DNA of 19,433 nt from an uncultured Prevotella sp. Its GTDB lineage: Bacteria; Bacteroidota; Bacteroidia; Bacteroidales; Bacteroidaceae. The notes beneath the pieces were generated by a model that did no database searches, was not told the DNA's origin, and was given only the letters and a program-made list of their open reading frames with translations. The stretch is taken from positions 1 to 19,433 of the forward strand of contig CAJLYG010000036.1 in the NCBI GenBank assembly GCA_905210845.1, written 5' to 3'. Below, piece by piece: positions 1 to 6,900 of this stretch. How positions within the stretch are numbered: position 1 is the stretch's first letter; each line of letters opens with the position of its first letter. The translations under genes were made by a program, and so were the position numbers.

Positions 1-158
1 GCCAATATAATTTCCACCATCAGGATGTCGTTCCCCCGGTTATCGGATATGCTATTGACAAGGGAGGGATTACGATGGCTATCCTCGTCATTGCCCTTTG
101 TGCATTGTACTTAACCTATTGCGCGTTTGGCATCCAGATTACATGTAAAAGGGCATAA
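1..158 (+). CDS. C-terminal fragment of a membrane transporter, probably MFS sugar permease
   Basis: An open frame enters from the left edge (first full codon at position 3) and ends with TAA at 156-158, giving 51 residues. It contains the motif VVPPVIGYAIDKGG, then a hydrophobic membrane helix (about residues 25-45), then a short basic tail (ITCKRA). A Pro-Pro-x-x-Gly-Tyr turn followed by a last helix and a basic tail resembles the end of FucP-type (fucose/glucose/galactose) major facilitator permeases. That assignment is from memory of the family and rests on a short fragment. The start and all substrate-binding parts lie outside the window. The gene converges on the beta-helix gene, and a shared hairpin separates them. 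Confidence 0.5.
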   Translation, partial: QYNFHHQDVVPPVIGYAIDKGGITMAILVIALCALYLTYCAFGIQITCKRA

Positions 159-160
159 TA

Positions 161-210
161 GAAGGGCATAGGTAGTGGAATGGAAAATGGTCACTACTCT
201 ATGCCCTTTT
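161..210. terminator. Bidirectional rho-independent terminator
   Basis: The left arm AAGGGCATAGGTAGTG (162-177) pairs with the right arm CACTACTCTATGCCCTT (192-208). The stem is about 16 bp with one bulged base and a loop of about 14 nt. Its right side ends in TTTT on the plus strand, and the left side gives a T-rich end on the minus strand. It lies just after the transporter stop codon and just before the stop of the convergent beta-helix gene, so it can serve both. Confidence 0.8.
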
Positions 211-228
211 GAATACATTTTAGAATGG

Positions 229-2427
229 TTATTTCTCAGTACTGCTTTCTACGATCGTCTTAAAATAAAGCGAACGTTCAGGAGATAATTCAGCTTTCGC
301 CTTCCATTCTTTATCACCATATACTCCGATATTGGTCAAGTCGAAAGGTTGGAACTTAATCTTCTTGATATTCTTTTTGGAAAGAAATCTAAAATCGTCT
401 TTTTGAACATTCACAAATAGAGGGTTCATGCTTACGGAATGGATATCTTTATTTTGTTTCCATTTCTTGATATCTACTCCCCAATCGTTTTTCTGAGACC
501 GGACATTCCAATAGAGATTATAGTCGGTATCAGTATTCGCCTTTTCCCATTGCCGGGCAAAAACAGGTCCTTTGTCATATATGACTATATTATGTTTGAA
601 ATGCAGGGACAGATGCGGTTCTGCTCTTGTTAATTGCAGTTGATGGATATATCCGAAAGCGAAGATATTGTTCTCTATTATATTTTCCTTTCCATAATGC
701 TGATGAAATCCACCGCTTTTGCATCGAACGACTAAATTATTCCTCATTTCAATGCCTGTAGATCCTTCATCTGCATATAATCCCCATCCTCCATAATCAT
801 ACGACCAAACATCATTGATGATATTATTTAGGATTTTCGTCCCTGGGGATTCGCCTAAAGTATAGATTCCTCCCATGTCAGACAGTTCTCCCCATCCAAT
901 ATGGTGGATATGGTTATATTGTATCAAATTGTTAGTGGAAGGATTCTTCAAAGGCATTTCTAAAAGGACCATGTCTCCATTGTCATCCATGACAGATGCG
1001 GAGGCCTTGTCCTTATTATAGCCCCAGAACCATCCTACGGATATTCCAGTGTATAAAATGTCTGAAATATCATTATGCGTTATTTGATTGTCCTTTGTGA
1101 AGAATAGTCCTATTCCGACAGCACAGGGCAGTTCATGTCCGGCATTTTTGATGATATTATTGTCTATGATATTGTTGGATGTGATGGGCCAAGAAGGTTT
1201 CCGCATATAAGGTTCTCCAACTTTGATTCCACCAGCTCCAAGGTCTTCCATATAACAATGCCTGATGGTATTGTGATGGCAGTCGGTAGACATTGATACG
1301 GCATAATTGCCAGTATGTAGCATTTCACAGTCTTCAAATACAATATGATCTGCATAGTCTAATTGTATGGCTGCGTCTACTTTAGCAGCCGCTTGCATGG
1401 GATCTTCTCCTAATTCCGGGATTTTATAGGAAGAGTATTGGAATGAGATCCCTTTGAATGTTATGTTTCTTACATGCCTTTGCCTGTCTCCTCTGATGAT
1501 TAGCCATTGGCGCAGTGTTGGGACGATGCAATACAAGCTATCCATCGACTCCTCTTGTTCCGGCTTATAGTATAGAATCCCAGAATGCGAGTCTAAATAC
1601 CATTCGTTTATTGAATCTAAAGCTGCGAGATAGTCAAACATGATATACCGTGAGTCTTTGTTGATTGGATTCCATGGCTTCATTCCTGTTCCATCCATGT
1701 AAATCCGGGAGGAGTCTGTGGAGATATATCTTGGCTTCTTGCAGGTTATATCCCATTTGTGGTAAAAGCGGAACTTTATTTGTCCGATATCGTCTGTTTT
1801 ACTCTTCCTGACAGTCTCAAAGTCATTCTTAAAGAGATCTATCTGCTGAACGGCATACTTCGCACAATTCTCTCCTCTTTCTATGGGAGTCTCCTTTGAT
1901 GCCTTTACCTTGAACCATTTTTCATTTGGGGTACGTGCTAATGTTGCCCTTTGGTGGTTTACGAACAACTGGTTGAACTTAAATCCATATTGGACGGTTT
2001 CCGGTATATATGCCTGCAATATTCCATTTTTATTTTGCCAACCCTTGATTTGTATTCCGCCAATAAAAATTGGCTTCTCTCTCGTTGATGAAGATGTCAC
2101 GACGACTGGCCTGCTATTTGATTCGGAAATCTGTATGGGTTCAGACATAAAGTAGACACCGGGATTAACAGTTATGTACAAAGTGTCAGAGGAAGGGCCA
2201 TCCTTCAGATTGCCTTTTAGAGCTTTGTTAATAGAATAGAAAGGCTTGTCAATACTGCCATCCCCCCAAAGATCATTGCCTTTGGAGGAAACATATATGA
2301 TCTGTCTATGAGATGGGCTTTCTACGGCAAAGACAGCTAATTGATATGAAAGTGCAAAAAGCAAAAAGGTTAAAGTCTTTATATGCTTTAGTCCTTCTCT
2401 TGTCAATGGGAAAAAATTACTTGCCAT
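229..2427 (-). CDS. Exported right-handed parallel beta-helix protein, possible GH141-like glycosidase
   Basis: A 732-residue protein. The N-terminus (KHIKTLTFLLFALSYQLAVFA, about residues 14-34) is a signal peptide preceded by an unusually long polar stretch. No other ATG gives a better start. After it comes IIYVSSKGNDLWGDGS...KPFYSINKAL (about 43-70), the usual entry of pectate-lyase-like beta-helix enzymes. Many N-N-x-I/H-N-x-I turns follow (NNIIDNNIIKNAG, NNIINDV, NNLVVRC, NNIFAFG), typical of stacked beta-helix rungs. Near residues 544-590 are GLYADEGS and GGFHQHYGKENII, which I associate with bacterial glycoside hydrolases of the GH141 type (plant cell-wall side-chain removal). The fold is well supported; the enzyme family and substrate are inference. 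No T9SS tail or lipobox is visible, so a periplasmic location is likely. I find no TAnnTTTG box in the first 100 bp upstream. Confidence 0.85.
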   Translation of the reverse strand: MASNFFPLTREGLKHIKTLTFLLFALSYQLAVFAVESPSHRQIIYVSSKGNDLWGDGSIDKPFYSINKALKGNLKDGPSSDTLYITVNPGVYFMSEPIQISESNSRPVVVTSSSTREKPIFIGGIQIKGWQNKNGILQAYIPETVQYGFKFNQLFVNHQRATLARTPNEKWFKVKASKETPIERGENCAKYAVQQIDLFKNDFETVRKSKTDDIGQIKFRFYHKWDITCKKPRYISTDSSRIYMDGTGMKPWNPINKDSRYIMFDYLAALDSINEWYLDSHSGILYYKPEQEESMDSLYCIVPTLRQWLIIRGDRQRHVRNITFKGISFQYSSYKIPELGEDPMQAAAKVDAAIQLDYADHIVFEDCEMLHTGNYAVSMSTDCHHNTIRHCYMEDLGAGGIKVGEPYMRKPSWPITSNNIIDNNIIKNAGHELPCAVGIGLFFTKDNQITHNDISDILYTGISVGWFWGYNKDKASASVMDDNGDMVLLEMPLKNPSTNNLIQYNHIHHIGWGELSDMGGIYTLGESPGTKILNNIINDVWSYDYGGWGLYADEGSTGIEMRNNLVVRCKSGGFHQHYGKENIIENNIFAFGYIHQLQLTRAEPHLSLHFKHNIVIYDKGPVFARQWEKANTDTDYNLYWNVRSQKNDWGVDIKKWKQNKDIHSVSMNPLFVNVQKDDFRFLSKKNIKKIKFQPFDLTNIGVYGDKEWKAKAELSPERSLYFKTIVESSTEK

Positions 2428-2582
2428 AAGTATGAATTATACTATTTGTCAATATCGTTATGAGGTTACGTACGATCGGGTATTTGATATATCGTAGTCC
2501 TGCCATATCTTTTTCAGGCTTTTATGTTATGACGACAATTTTGGCTCACGCGATCATGCTTACACTCTTTTTTATTAGAACG

Positions 2583-2634
2583 TTTTCGTTAAGCCAAATG
2601 AGCAGAGCCAAGCTTGAGCTCTGCCGTAGCGAGA
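2583..2634 (+). repeat. REP-like hairpin element, copy 1
   Basis: The first 29 bases (2583-2611) are identical to 2931-2959, and similarity continues to about 2634. Inside is an inverted repeat, GCAGAGC (2602-2608) with GCTCTGC (2618-2624), whose loop contains the palindrome AAGCTT. It looks like a short interspersed palindromic element. I recall similar Bacteroidales intergenic sequences but cannot confirm that here. Confidence 0.65.
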
Positions 2635-2688
2635 AAAGGTAGGCGAAAGCCAACAATTTTATATACCACAGTGATTTTTTTTGTGAAA

Positions 2689-2770
2689 AGGTTGACAGGT
2701 TGTCAAAACCCTTTGTACATCGGGCTTGCAGCCTGTTTTTAGGTTGTCAAAGGTTGTCAAAGGTTGACAG
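2689..2770 (+). repeat. GGTTG(T/A)CA iteron cluster
   Basis: Three head-to-tail 10-mers lie at 2741-2770 (AGGTTGTCAA, AGGTTGTCAA, AGGTTGACAG). Two more overlapping units lie at 2689-2706 (AGGTTGACAG then GGTTGTCAA). That makes five same-direction copies of one core with a T/A alternation. Regular 10-bp spacing places the units on one face of the helix, as in protein-binding iterons. The bound protein is unknown. Confidence 0.65.
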
Positions 2771-2789
2771 GAAAAGCACATGTTTCGCT

Positions 2790-2807
2790 AAATTCTCTCG
2801 AGAATTT
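2790..2807. promoter_or_regulatory. 18-bp palindromic site, orientation A
   Basis: AAATTCTCTCGAGAATTT consists of 8-bp arms (AAATTCTC and GAGAATTT) around a TC centre. It is the exact reverse complement of the site at 2855-2872. This is a candidate recognition site for a dimeric protein or recombinase; its function is unknown. Confidence 0.45.
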
Positions 2808-2854
2808 ATTGTACCACTTATCCTTTTGCTTTGCAAAACATCCACGATTGGATC

Positions 2855-2872
2855 AAATTCTCGAGAGAATTT
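2855..2872. promoter_or_regulatory. 18-bp palindromic site, orientation B
   Basis: AAATTCTCGAGAGAATTT is the exact reverse complement of the 2790-2807 site, with GA as its asymmetric centre. The two sites form an inverted pair 65 bp apart. The flank TGGATCAAATT (2849-2859) recurs at 5005-5015 on the other side of umuDC. Confidence 0.45.
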
Positions 2873-2930
2873 TGTGTGATAGCTTCACTTTTATTCATAT
2901 ACTGATCATGATATGGATTGAAATGGTACA

Positions 2931-2987
2931 TTTTCGTTAAGCCAAATGAGCAGAGCCAAACTTGCATGAACTCTGCCATAGTGAGAA
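2931..2987 (+). repeat. REP-like hairpin element, copy 2
   Basis: This is the second copy of the element at 2583-2634. It is identical over 29 bases (2931-2959) and then diverges in the loop, which is a few bases longer and has lost AAGCTT. The shared pattern CTCTGCC-TAG-GAGAA returns at the end. The stem is GCAGAG (2950-2955) with CTCTGC (2971-2976). Confidence 0.65.
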
Positions 2988-3092
2988 GCCAACGGTTAAC
3001 GAAGATCGTGGTTGATGAGTTTGAAAAGAAAACTGGGATGAAGGCTACGTATATCGAGACTTTGTTGTAATCATAATGGTTTACTCTAACAT

Positions 3093-4397
3093 TTATTTCA
3101 CCTCTATGATGTCGTTCCAGCGTGTGGTATAGTTGGGACTTTTATGATCACGCCGTATCGCATCGGCGAAGTGCACAGACTTGCCCTGTTTGTCCTTCTT
3201 TTTGTACTGTTGGGCACCGAGGATCACGGTCTCTTTTCCTTCATGGCGGTTGATGAGGTCAACTACTGCGTCAAGTCGGCGACGTTTGGCATAGTCCTCA
3301 GGTTGATAATCCCAAAGGCTCGTTTGCACTGCAGTGTCCGCACATAATCCCAGCAGGATGACGCCAGCTCGCTTATAGTGGAATCCTTGGTAATAGATTT
3401 TCTCTAATACCTGCATGGCAGCTTTGACGATAACCTGTGTCGAAGAAGAAGGTGTTGGCAAGGTCATGGTGCGGAACATATCGTATTGCGGTAGGTCGTC
3501 CCGGAAATGGTTAGTGTCAATGAATACTCCTACAGCACTTGCTACCTCATGGAAGTGGCGGAGCTTCTCTGCTGATTTGGCAGCATCGTTGGCGATATGG
3601 GGCTTGATGTCGTCTAAGTTCATCAGCATGTTAGGGAAGGTACGGGAGGTGCAGATGCTTTTCTTGTTGGCCTTTTCCAGCTCGTCCATAGGGATACAGT
3701 CTATACCCTGCAGCTCCTTCCATGTACGTTGCCCTACAATATTGAAAGTCATGTGTACCCATGATTCCGTTTTGTTCGCAAAATCCCATGCCGTTTTTAT
3801 CTGCGCTTTCATGAGCCGTTCGCCCCATCTCCGCCCAATGCCCCATACATCCGCAATGGGGAAAAGAGAAAGAGCCTTTTTCCTCTTTTCGTCATTATCG
3901 ATCACACAGCAATGGTGGTAGCCAGGATATTTCTTGGCAAATTTACTGGCGATCTTTGCTAAGGTCTTCGTGGTAGCGATGCCAATGCTTACTGGGATGC
4001 CCAAGCCCTGGTAGATGCGTTGGTGTAGTTGCTCGCCCCAAGCCTTGAGAGCTATGCCATCCATGCCATTGAGGATACAGAAGGCTTCGTCTATGGAATA
4101 ACGGTGGAAATCGGGAGCTTCGCTGCGAACCATATTCATCAGTCGCCGGGTCATGTCGGCATAGAGTTCGTAATTGCTAGAGAAAGCATATATAGGCTGT
4201 CCGGGAAATAACCGGCTGAGTTGGTAAAAAGGAGTTCCAGCCTTAATGCCCATCGCCTTCGCCTCATTGCTACGTGCCACGACGCATCCGTCGTTATTGG
4301 AAAGAACGACGACAGGCTTTCCTTCTAAGTCAGGTCGGAAGGACCGCTCGCAGCTCACGTAACAGTTGTCTACATCAACAAGGGCATAATATCTCAT
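3093..4397 (-). CDS. umuC: Y-family translesion DNA polymerase V catalytic subunit UmuC
   Basis: This is the error-prone polymerase that, with processed UmuD, copies past damaged DNA. Starting at the ATG at 4397, the protein is 434 residues and begins [20 protein letters not shown], which is where UmuC proteins start. The frame stays open to an ATG at 4454, but that would add 19 residues without family similarity and overlap umuD by 34 bp. Visible family marks are the metal-binding D8 in the first block, [19 protein letters not shown] (20-38), [11 protein letters not shown] (72-82), and YSIDEAF with catalytic D103 and E104. The C-terminal part (about 380-434), ending [15 protein letters not shown], matches the DUF4113 tail of UmuC proteins. 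The stop codon of umuD lies 23 bp upstream, so the two form one operon. All catalytic residues are present. Confidence 0.95.
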   Translation of the reverse strand: MRYYALVDVDNCYVSCERSFRPDLEGKPVVVLSNNDGCVVARSNEAKAMGIKAGTPFYQLSRLFPGQPIYAFSSNYELYADMTRRLMNMVRSEAPDFHRYSIDEAFCILNGMDGIALKAWGEQLHQRIYQGLGIPVSIGIATTKTLAKIASKFAKKYPGYHHCCVIDNDEKRKKALSLFPIADVWGIGRRWGERLMKAQIKTAWDFANKTESWVHMTFNIVGQRTWKELQGIDCIPMDELEKANKKSICTSRTFPNMLMNLDDIKPHIANDAAKSAEKLRHFHEVASAVGVFIDTNHFRDDLPQYDMFRTMTLPTPSSSTQVIVKAAMQVLEKIYYQGFHYKRAGVILLGLCADTAVQTSLWDYQPEDYAKRRRLDAVVDLINRHEGKETVILGAQQYKKKDKQGKSVHFADAIRRDHKSPNYTTRWNDIIEVK

Positions 4398-4420
4398 TGT
4401 AGAAGGGTTTGGGAGGGTGA

Positions 4421-4915
4421 TTAGAACTTTGGTTGCCTGATTCTCCGGTTGCACCGTCGTTTGATAGTATATACGACGACACCCCAGATGCGGAAGTTTG
4501 TCTGGTCGTTTGTGATCTTAAAGACAGGATATTTAGGATTTGCGGGCTTTAATTCGATATACCCATCTCGGAGATGAGTGTCATCGTAATACTTCATCGT
4601 AAATTCTTGATTGTAAAAGACCACAACGATATCACCATTTTGTGCTTCCAAGGACCGGTCCACGACCAATAGGTCGCCGCTGTCAATGCCAGCCCCAATC
4701 ATGGAATCTCCATTGGCACGTGCATAAAACGTTGTGTCGGGATGCTCGATCATGTCGTGGTTGAAGTCCAATGGCTCCACCTCATAGCTTTCTGCTGGAG
4801 ACGGGAATCCAGCCTTAACTCCGAGAGCGCAATCCAGGCTCAAGGGCTTGCTAAAGGCGCTGGGCAAAATGGTAACTGCTGGCATAGAGGTTGTTTTTGT
4901 CTTCTTGATCGTCAT
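4421..4915 (-). CDS. umuD: UmuD-like S24 peptidase, polymerase V accessory subunit
   Basis: A 164-residue self-cleaving protein of the LexA/UmuD family. The N-terminus is short (about 35 residues) with no DNA-binding HTH, so this is UmuD rather than a LexA or CI repressor. The cleavage site is visible as KAG-FPSPAE (Ala35-Gly36), closely resembling the Cys24-Gly25 site of E. coli UmuD. The catalytic serine is S71 in NGDSM and the general-base lysine is K108 in EFTMKYY. GDLLVVD and GDIVVVF are the conserved beta strands. RecA-stimulated removal of the N-terminal arm would activate it for UmuC, which follows 23 bp downstream. A TAnnTTTG box and a palindrome sit just upstream. A basic tail ([13 protein letters not shown]) extends past the usual end. 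Confidence 0.93.
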   Translation of the reverse strand: MTIKKTKTTSMPAVTILPSAFSKPLSLDCALGVKAGFPSPAESYEVEPLDFNHDMIEHPDTTFYARANGDSMIGAGIDSGDLLVVDRSLEAQNGDIVVVFYNQEFTMKYYDDTHLRDGYIELKPANPKYPVFKITNDQTNFRIWGVVVYTIKRRCNRRIRQPKF

Positions 4916-4936
4916 AGGGCACTAATCTATTGCATG

Positions 4937-4955
4937 CAAAATTACGAAATATTTC
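4937..4955 (-). promoter_or_regulatory. umuDC promoter -7 box with adjoining palindromic operator
   Basis: Read on the minus strand, TAATTTTG (4944 to 4937) matches the Bacteroidetes -7 box TAnnTTTG and lies 21 bp before the umuD start codon. Directly upstream is the perfect palindrome GAAATATTTC (4946-4955), extended by outer A/T pairs to about 14 bp with one mismatch. Its place between the -7 and -33 regions suits a repressor site for a damage-inducible operon. No clear -33 TTTG is seen. The repressor is not identified in the window. Confidence 0.5.
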
Positions 4956-5036
4956 TTGTATTCTCTCATCTGGCGCAATTTTGTTTCCCCTGATTGAAGG
5001 CTAATGGATCAAATTTCGAGACAATCTTGCAAATCC

Positions 5037-5067
5037 TTTGTGATTTAAAAAAATAATAGTACTTTTG
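5037..5067 (+). promoter_or_regulatory. Housekeeping-type promoter of the sigma/FecR/SusCD cassette
   Basis: TTTG (5037-5040) and TACTTTTG (5060-5067) are separated by 19 bp, fitting the Bacteroidetes -33/-7 consensus (TTTG, 19-21 bp, TAnnTTTG). The expected transcript start is near 5073, giving a leader of about 40 nt before the sigma ATG at 5113. Confidence 0.65.
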
Positions 5068-5112
5068 TTGTTTGAGAAAGCAAGACCAGTCAAATAGCAA
5101 AGATCAATATCC

Positions 5113-5692
5113 ATGGAACAGGATCTCATAGATAGGATAAATCGTGATGATGAGAAGGCATTTGAGATGCTCTATTATCGCTATTATGCCCCCTTATGTG
5201 CTTTTTCCATGCTTATCGTCAACGATAGAGGATTGGCTGAGGAGATTGTAGACGATGTGTCTTTCTCATTATGGGAACGACGGAGACAATTGACGATTGA
5301 TACGATAGAACCTTACCTCTCTCGTGCTGTCAAATACAAGAGCCTTACGGAGATTGCTTCTGCCCGGTACCGCCATACTGCACTTGCAGAAAATATTTCA
5401 AAAAAGGAAATCATCGAAATTCATAGATAGTGTGTTGTATACGGATGACCATCCGTTGTCGCGGCTCTTGGAGATAGAAATGTCTGCGAAAATAGATGAG
5501 ATTATCAATAATCTTCCGGATGAGTGCAGAAGGGTTTATCGAATGAGCCGAGAGGAAGGCAAAAGCAATCAAGAGATCGCGAAGGAAATCGGCATCTCTG
5601 TCAATACCGTGAAATACCATATAAAAAAAGCGCTTCGTGTCATTTCTTCCCAATTGTTATCTTATCTCATTCTGGACTTGTTGATGAGATGA
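5113..5692 (+). pseudogene. ECF (FecI/RpoE-like) sigma factor, frameshifted at an A6 run
   Basis: Two overlapping frames together make one ECF sigma factor. Frame 1 from ATG 5113 holds region 2 (about residues 10-60: DDEKAFEMLYYRYYAPLC, AEEIVDDVSFSLWERR) and then ends at a TAG at 5428-5430. The region 4 helix-turn-helix (LPDECRRVYRMSREEGKSN, QEIAKEIGISVNTVKYHIKKAL) lies in the next frame, ending at 5692. Removing one base from AAAAAA (5400-5405) joins them as NISKRKSSKFIDSVLY, giving 192 residues, the normal family length. As read, the product lacks its promoter-recognition domain. The gene heads a cassette with an anti-sigma factor and SusC/SusD, where such sigmas normally switch on uptake genes in response to a nutrient. 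The cause may be a true mutation, RNA polymerase slippage or a sequencing error. The downstream frame's own ATG (5324) reads region 2-4 linker DNA out of frame, so it is not a separate gene. Confidence 0.88.
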
Positions 5693-5796
5693 GGCAGATG
5701 GATCACATGGGGATTTTGGTGGATTTTACTTAGAGAGTGATTCCTTATTTTATTTTTTTTCTCATTCCCACTACCCCAGTGGAGAATAATCCAGAC

Positions 5797-6852
5797 ATGT
5801 ATATAGGAACCCAAACCATGGAAGAAAGTCAGAGACAACATATCGACCAGTTGCTGGAAAAACTTTGGACTGGAGAGATTTCAGTCGAGGAGTTGCAGGA
5901 ATTGCGGGCTTGGACATGCCGCAGTGATAGGAATAAAGAATATACCCGTCATTTCGTGCAAGTGGCCATGGCTGCAGATATCCGTATGAGCCGTAAGCAG
6001 TTTGATACAGATCAGGCCATCGCTCGTTTCCATCAGCATTGCCTCCAAGAGCATGGGGATTTGACTCGTCCAGATCAGCCTCAGGGGAGGTGGTTGCGGA
6101 GAAACTGGCTGTATATCGCAGCGGCTGTAGTGCTTATCTTGGTCATTCTTGCACCTTGGAAAGCCTATCGTTATGGATCGGACACTGTCAAAAAGGAGTT
6201 TGCCCAGTTCCGGTTTACTGCTCCTAATGGTTCGAAAGTGACCATGACCCTTCCCGATGGGTCAATGGTTACACTCAATGCCGGCTCATCCCTTGTTTGT
6301 TCACAAGGCTTTGGCATTACGAACCGAGAAATTATCCTGCATGGAGAAGGGCAGTTCAAGGTTGCACATCGTCGGGATCTGCCGTTTAGCGTTAAAACCC
6401 AGGAGTTAGTTGCCCATGATATCGGCACTGAGTTCATATTGACAAACTATGATGAGGATCCCACTGCTAAGTTAGTCCTCATAGAGGGTATCGTTTCCTT
6501 GGATAATCTTGTCGCACATACCTCATCGATTGCAAAGGATAAGGGTGAATGTCTGGTCCTTGACAAGCATACAGGGGAGATAACGAGGACGCTTGCTACG
6601 ACAGCAGCGGAGCAGGCTGGCAATATGGATATCCTCACATTTGAAAATAAGTCGCTCGGAAGTATTGCCCATGAACTGCAACGCTATTATGGAGTCAAGA
6701 TTGTTGTCGGTAAGGAAGTGTCAGGAAAGAGATTCTATGGCTATTTCAATAGGCAACATGACAGCATCGATGATATTTTCCGAGACTTGTCTTCCACAGG
6801 GCAATTCTCCTACCGGAAAGGCAAAAACAATATATACTATCTAAGTAAATGA
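5797..6852 (+). CDS. FecR-type anti-sigma factor / transmembrane sensor
   Basis: The inner-membrane partner of the preceding ECF sigma factor. It binds the sigma in the cytoplasm and senses the state of the SusC-like transporter in the periplasm. From ATG 5797 it has 351 residues: a cytoplasmic helical part (about 8-100, LLEKLWTGEISVEELQELRAW), one membrane helix (about 104-120, NWLYIAAAVVLILVILA), a FecR domain (about 138-235, LPDGSMVTLNAGSSLV, HGEGQFKVAHRRDLPFSVKT, AHDIGTEFILTNY), and a C-terminal DUF4974-type domain (about 280-351, LTFENKSLGSIAHELQRYYG). An ATG at 5818 is an equally good start. A GTG at 5737 would add a hydrophobic stretch unlike the family. The domain order is intact, unlike the sigma gene before it. 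The susC gene follows 48 bp downstream. Confidence 0.92.
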   Translation: MYIGTQTMEESQRQHIDQLLEKLWTGEISVEELQELRAWTCRSDRNKEYTRHFVQVAMAADIRMSRKQFDTDQAIARFHQHCLQEHGDLTRPDQPQGRWLRRNWLYIAAAVVLILVILAPWKAYRYGSDTVKKEFAQFRFTAPNGSKVTMTLPDGSMVTLNAGSSLVCSQGFGITNREIILHGEGQFKVAHRRDLPFSVKTQELVAHDIGTEFILTNYDEDPTAKLVLIEGIVSLDNLVAHTSSIAKDKGECLVLDKHTGEITRTLATTAAEQAGNMDILTFENKSLGSIAHELQRYYGVKIVVGKEVSGKRFYGYFNRQHDSIDDIFRDLSSTGQFSYRKGKNNIYYLSK

Positions 6853-6900
6853 AACATACCTTATAATATATGAATATAACCTATCCAAATCAATAGTAAC

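Larger units (their letters stand above)
2428..3092. other. Repeat-rich intergenic region of 665 bp
   Basis: No convincing gene lies between the beta-helix gene and umuC. The region holds two copies of a hairpin-bearing element (2583-2634 and 2931-2987), a cluster of GGTTGTCAA-type iterons (2689-2770), and two 18-bp palindromic sites in opposite orientation (2790-2807 and 2855-2872). A 60-codon frame at 2460-2642 runs through the first repeat and has no protein-like features. A 34-codon frame at 2966-3070 begins inside the second repeat. The mix suggests a degraded mobile element or a hot spot for small repeats. Confidence 0.6.

Noticed and set aside
2460..2642. 60-codon frame upstream of the beta-helix gene
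   Set aside because: It runs through the first hairpin repeat and its sequence is not protein-like.
2689..2770. CRISPR array
   Set aside because: The repeated units are 10 bp with no spacers of regular length, and no cas gene is present.
3415..3921. 168-residue frame on the plus strand opposite umuC
   Set aside because: It lies fully antisense to a clear UmuC gene and shows no domain, signal peptide or promoter.
4398..4454. Longer umuC start at 4454
   Set aside because: It adds 19 residues not found in UmuC proteins and overlaps umuD; the ATG at 4397 begins at the conserved family start.
5400..5406. Programmed -1 ribosomal frameshift at A-AAA-AAG in the sigma gene
   Set aside because: The heptamer is in the right phase, but a -1 shift enters a frame that stops within seven codons; restoring the sigma needs +1 or -2.
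5324..5692. Separate 122-residue gene for an isolated region 4 protein
   Set aside because: Its first 29 residues are an out-of-frame reading of the sigma linker; only the part after the A run is sigma-like.
5737..5796. GTG start for the FecR-like protein
   Set aside because: It adds a short hydrophobic stretch unlike FecR N-termini; ATG 5797 or 5818 precedes the conserved helical part.
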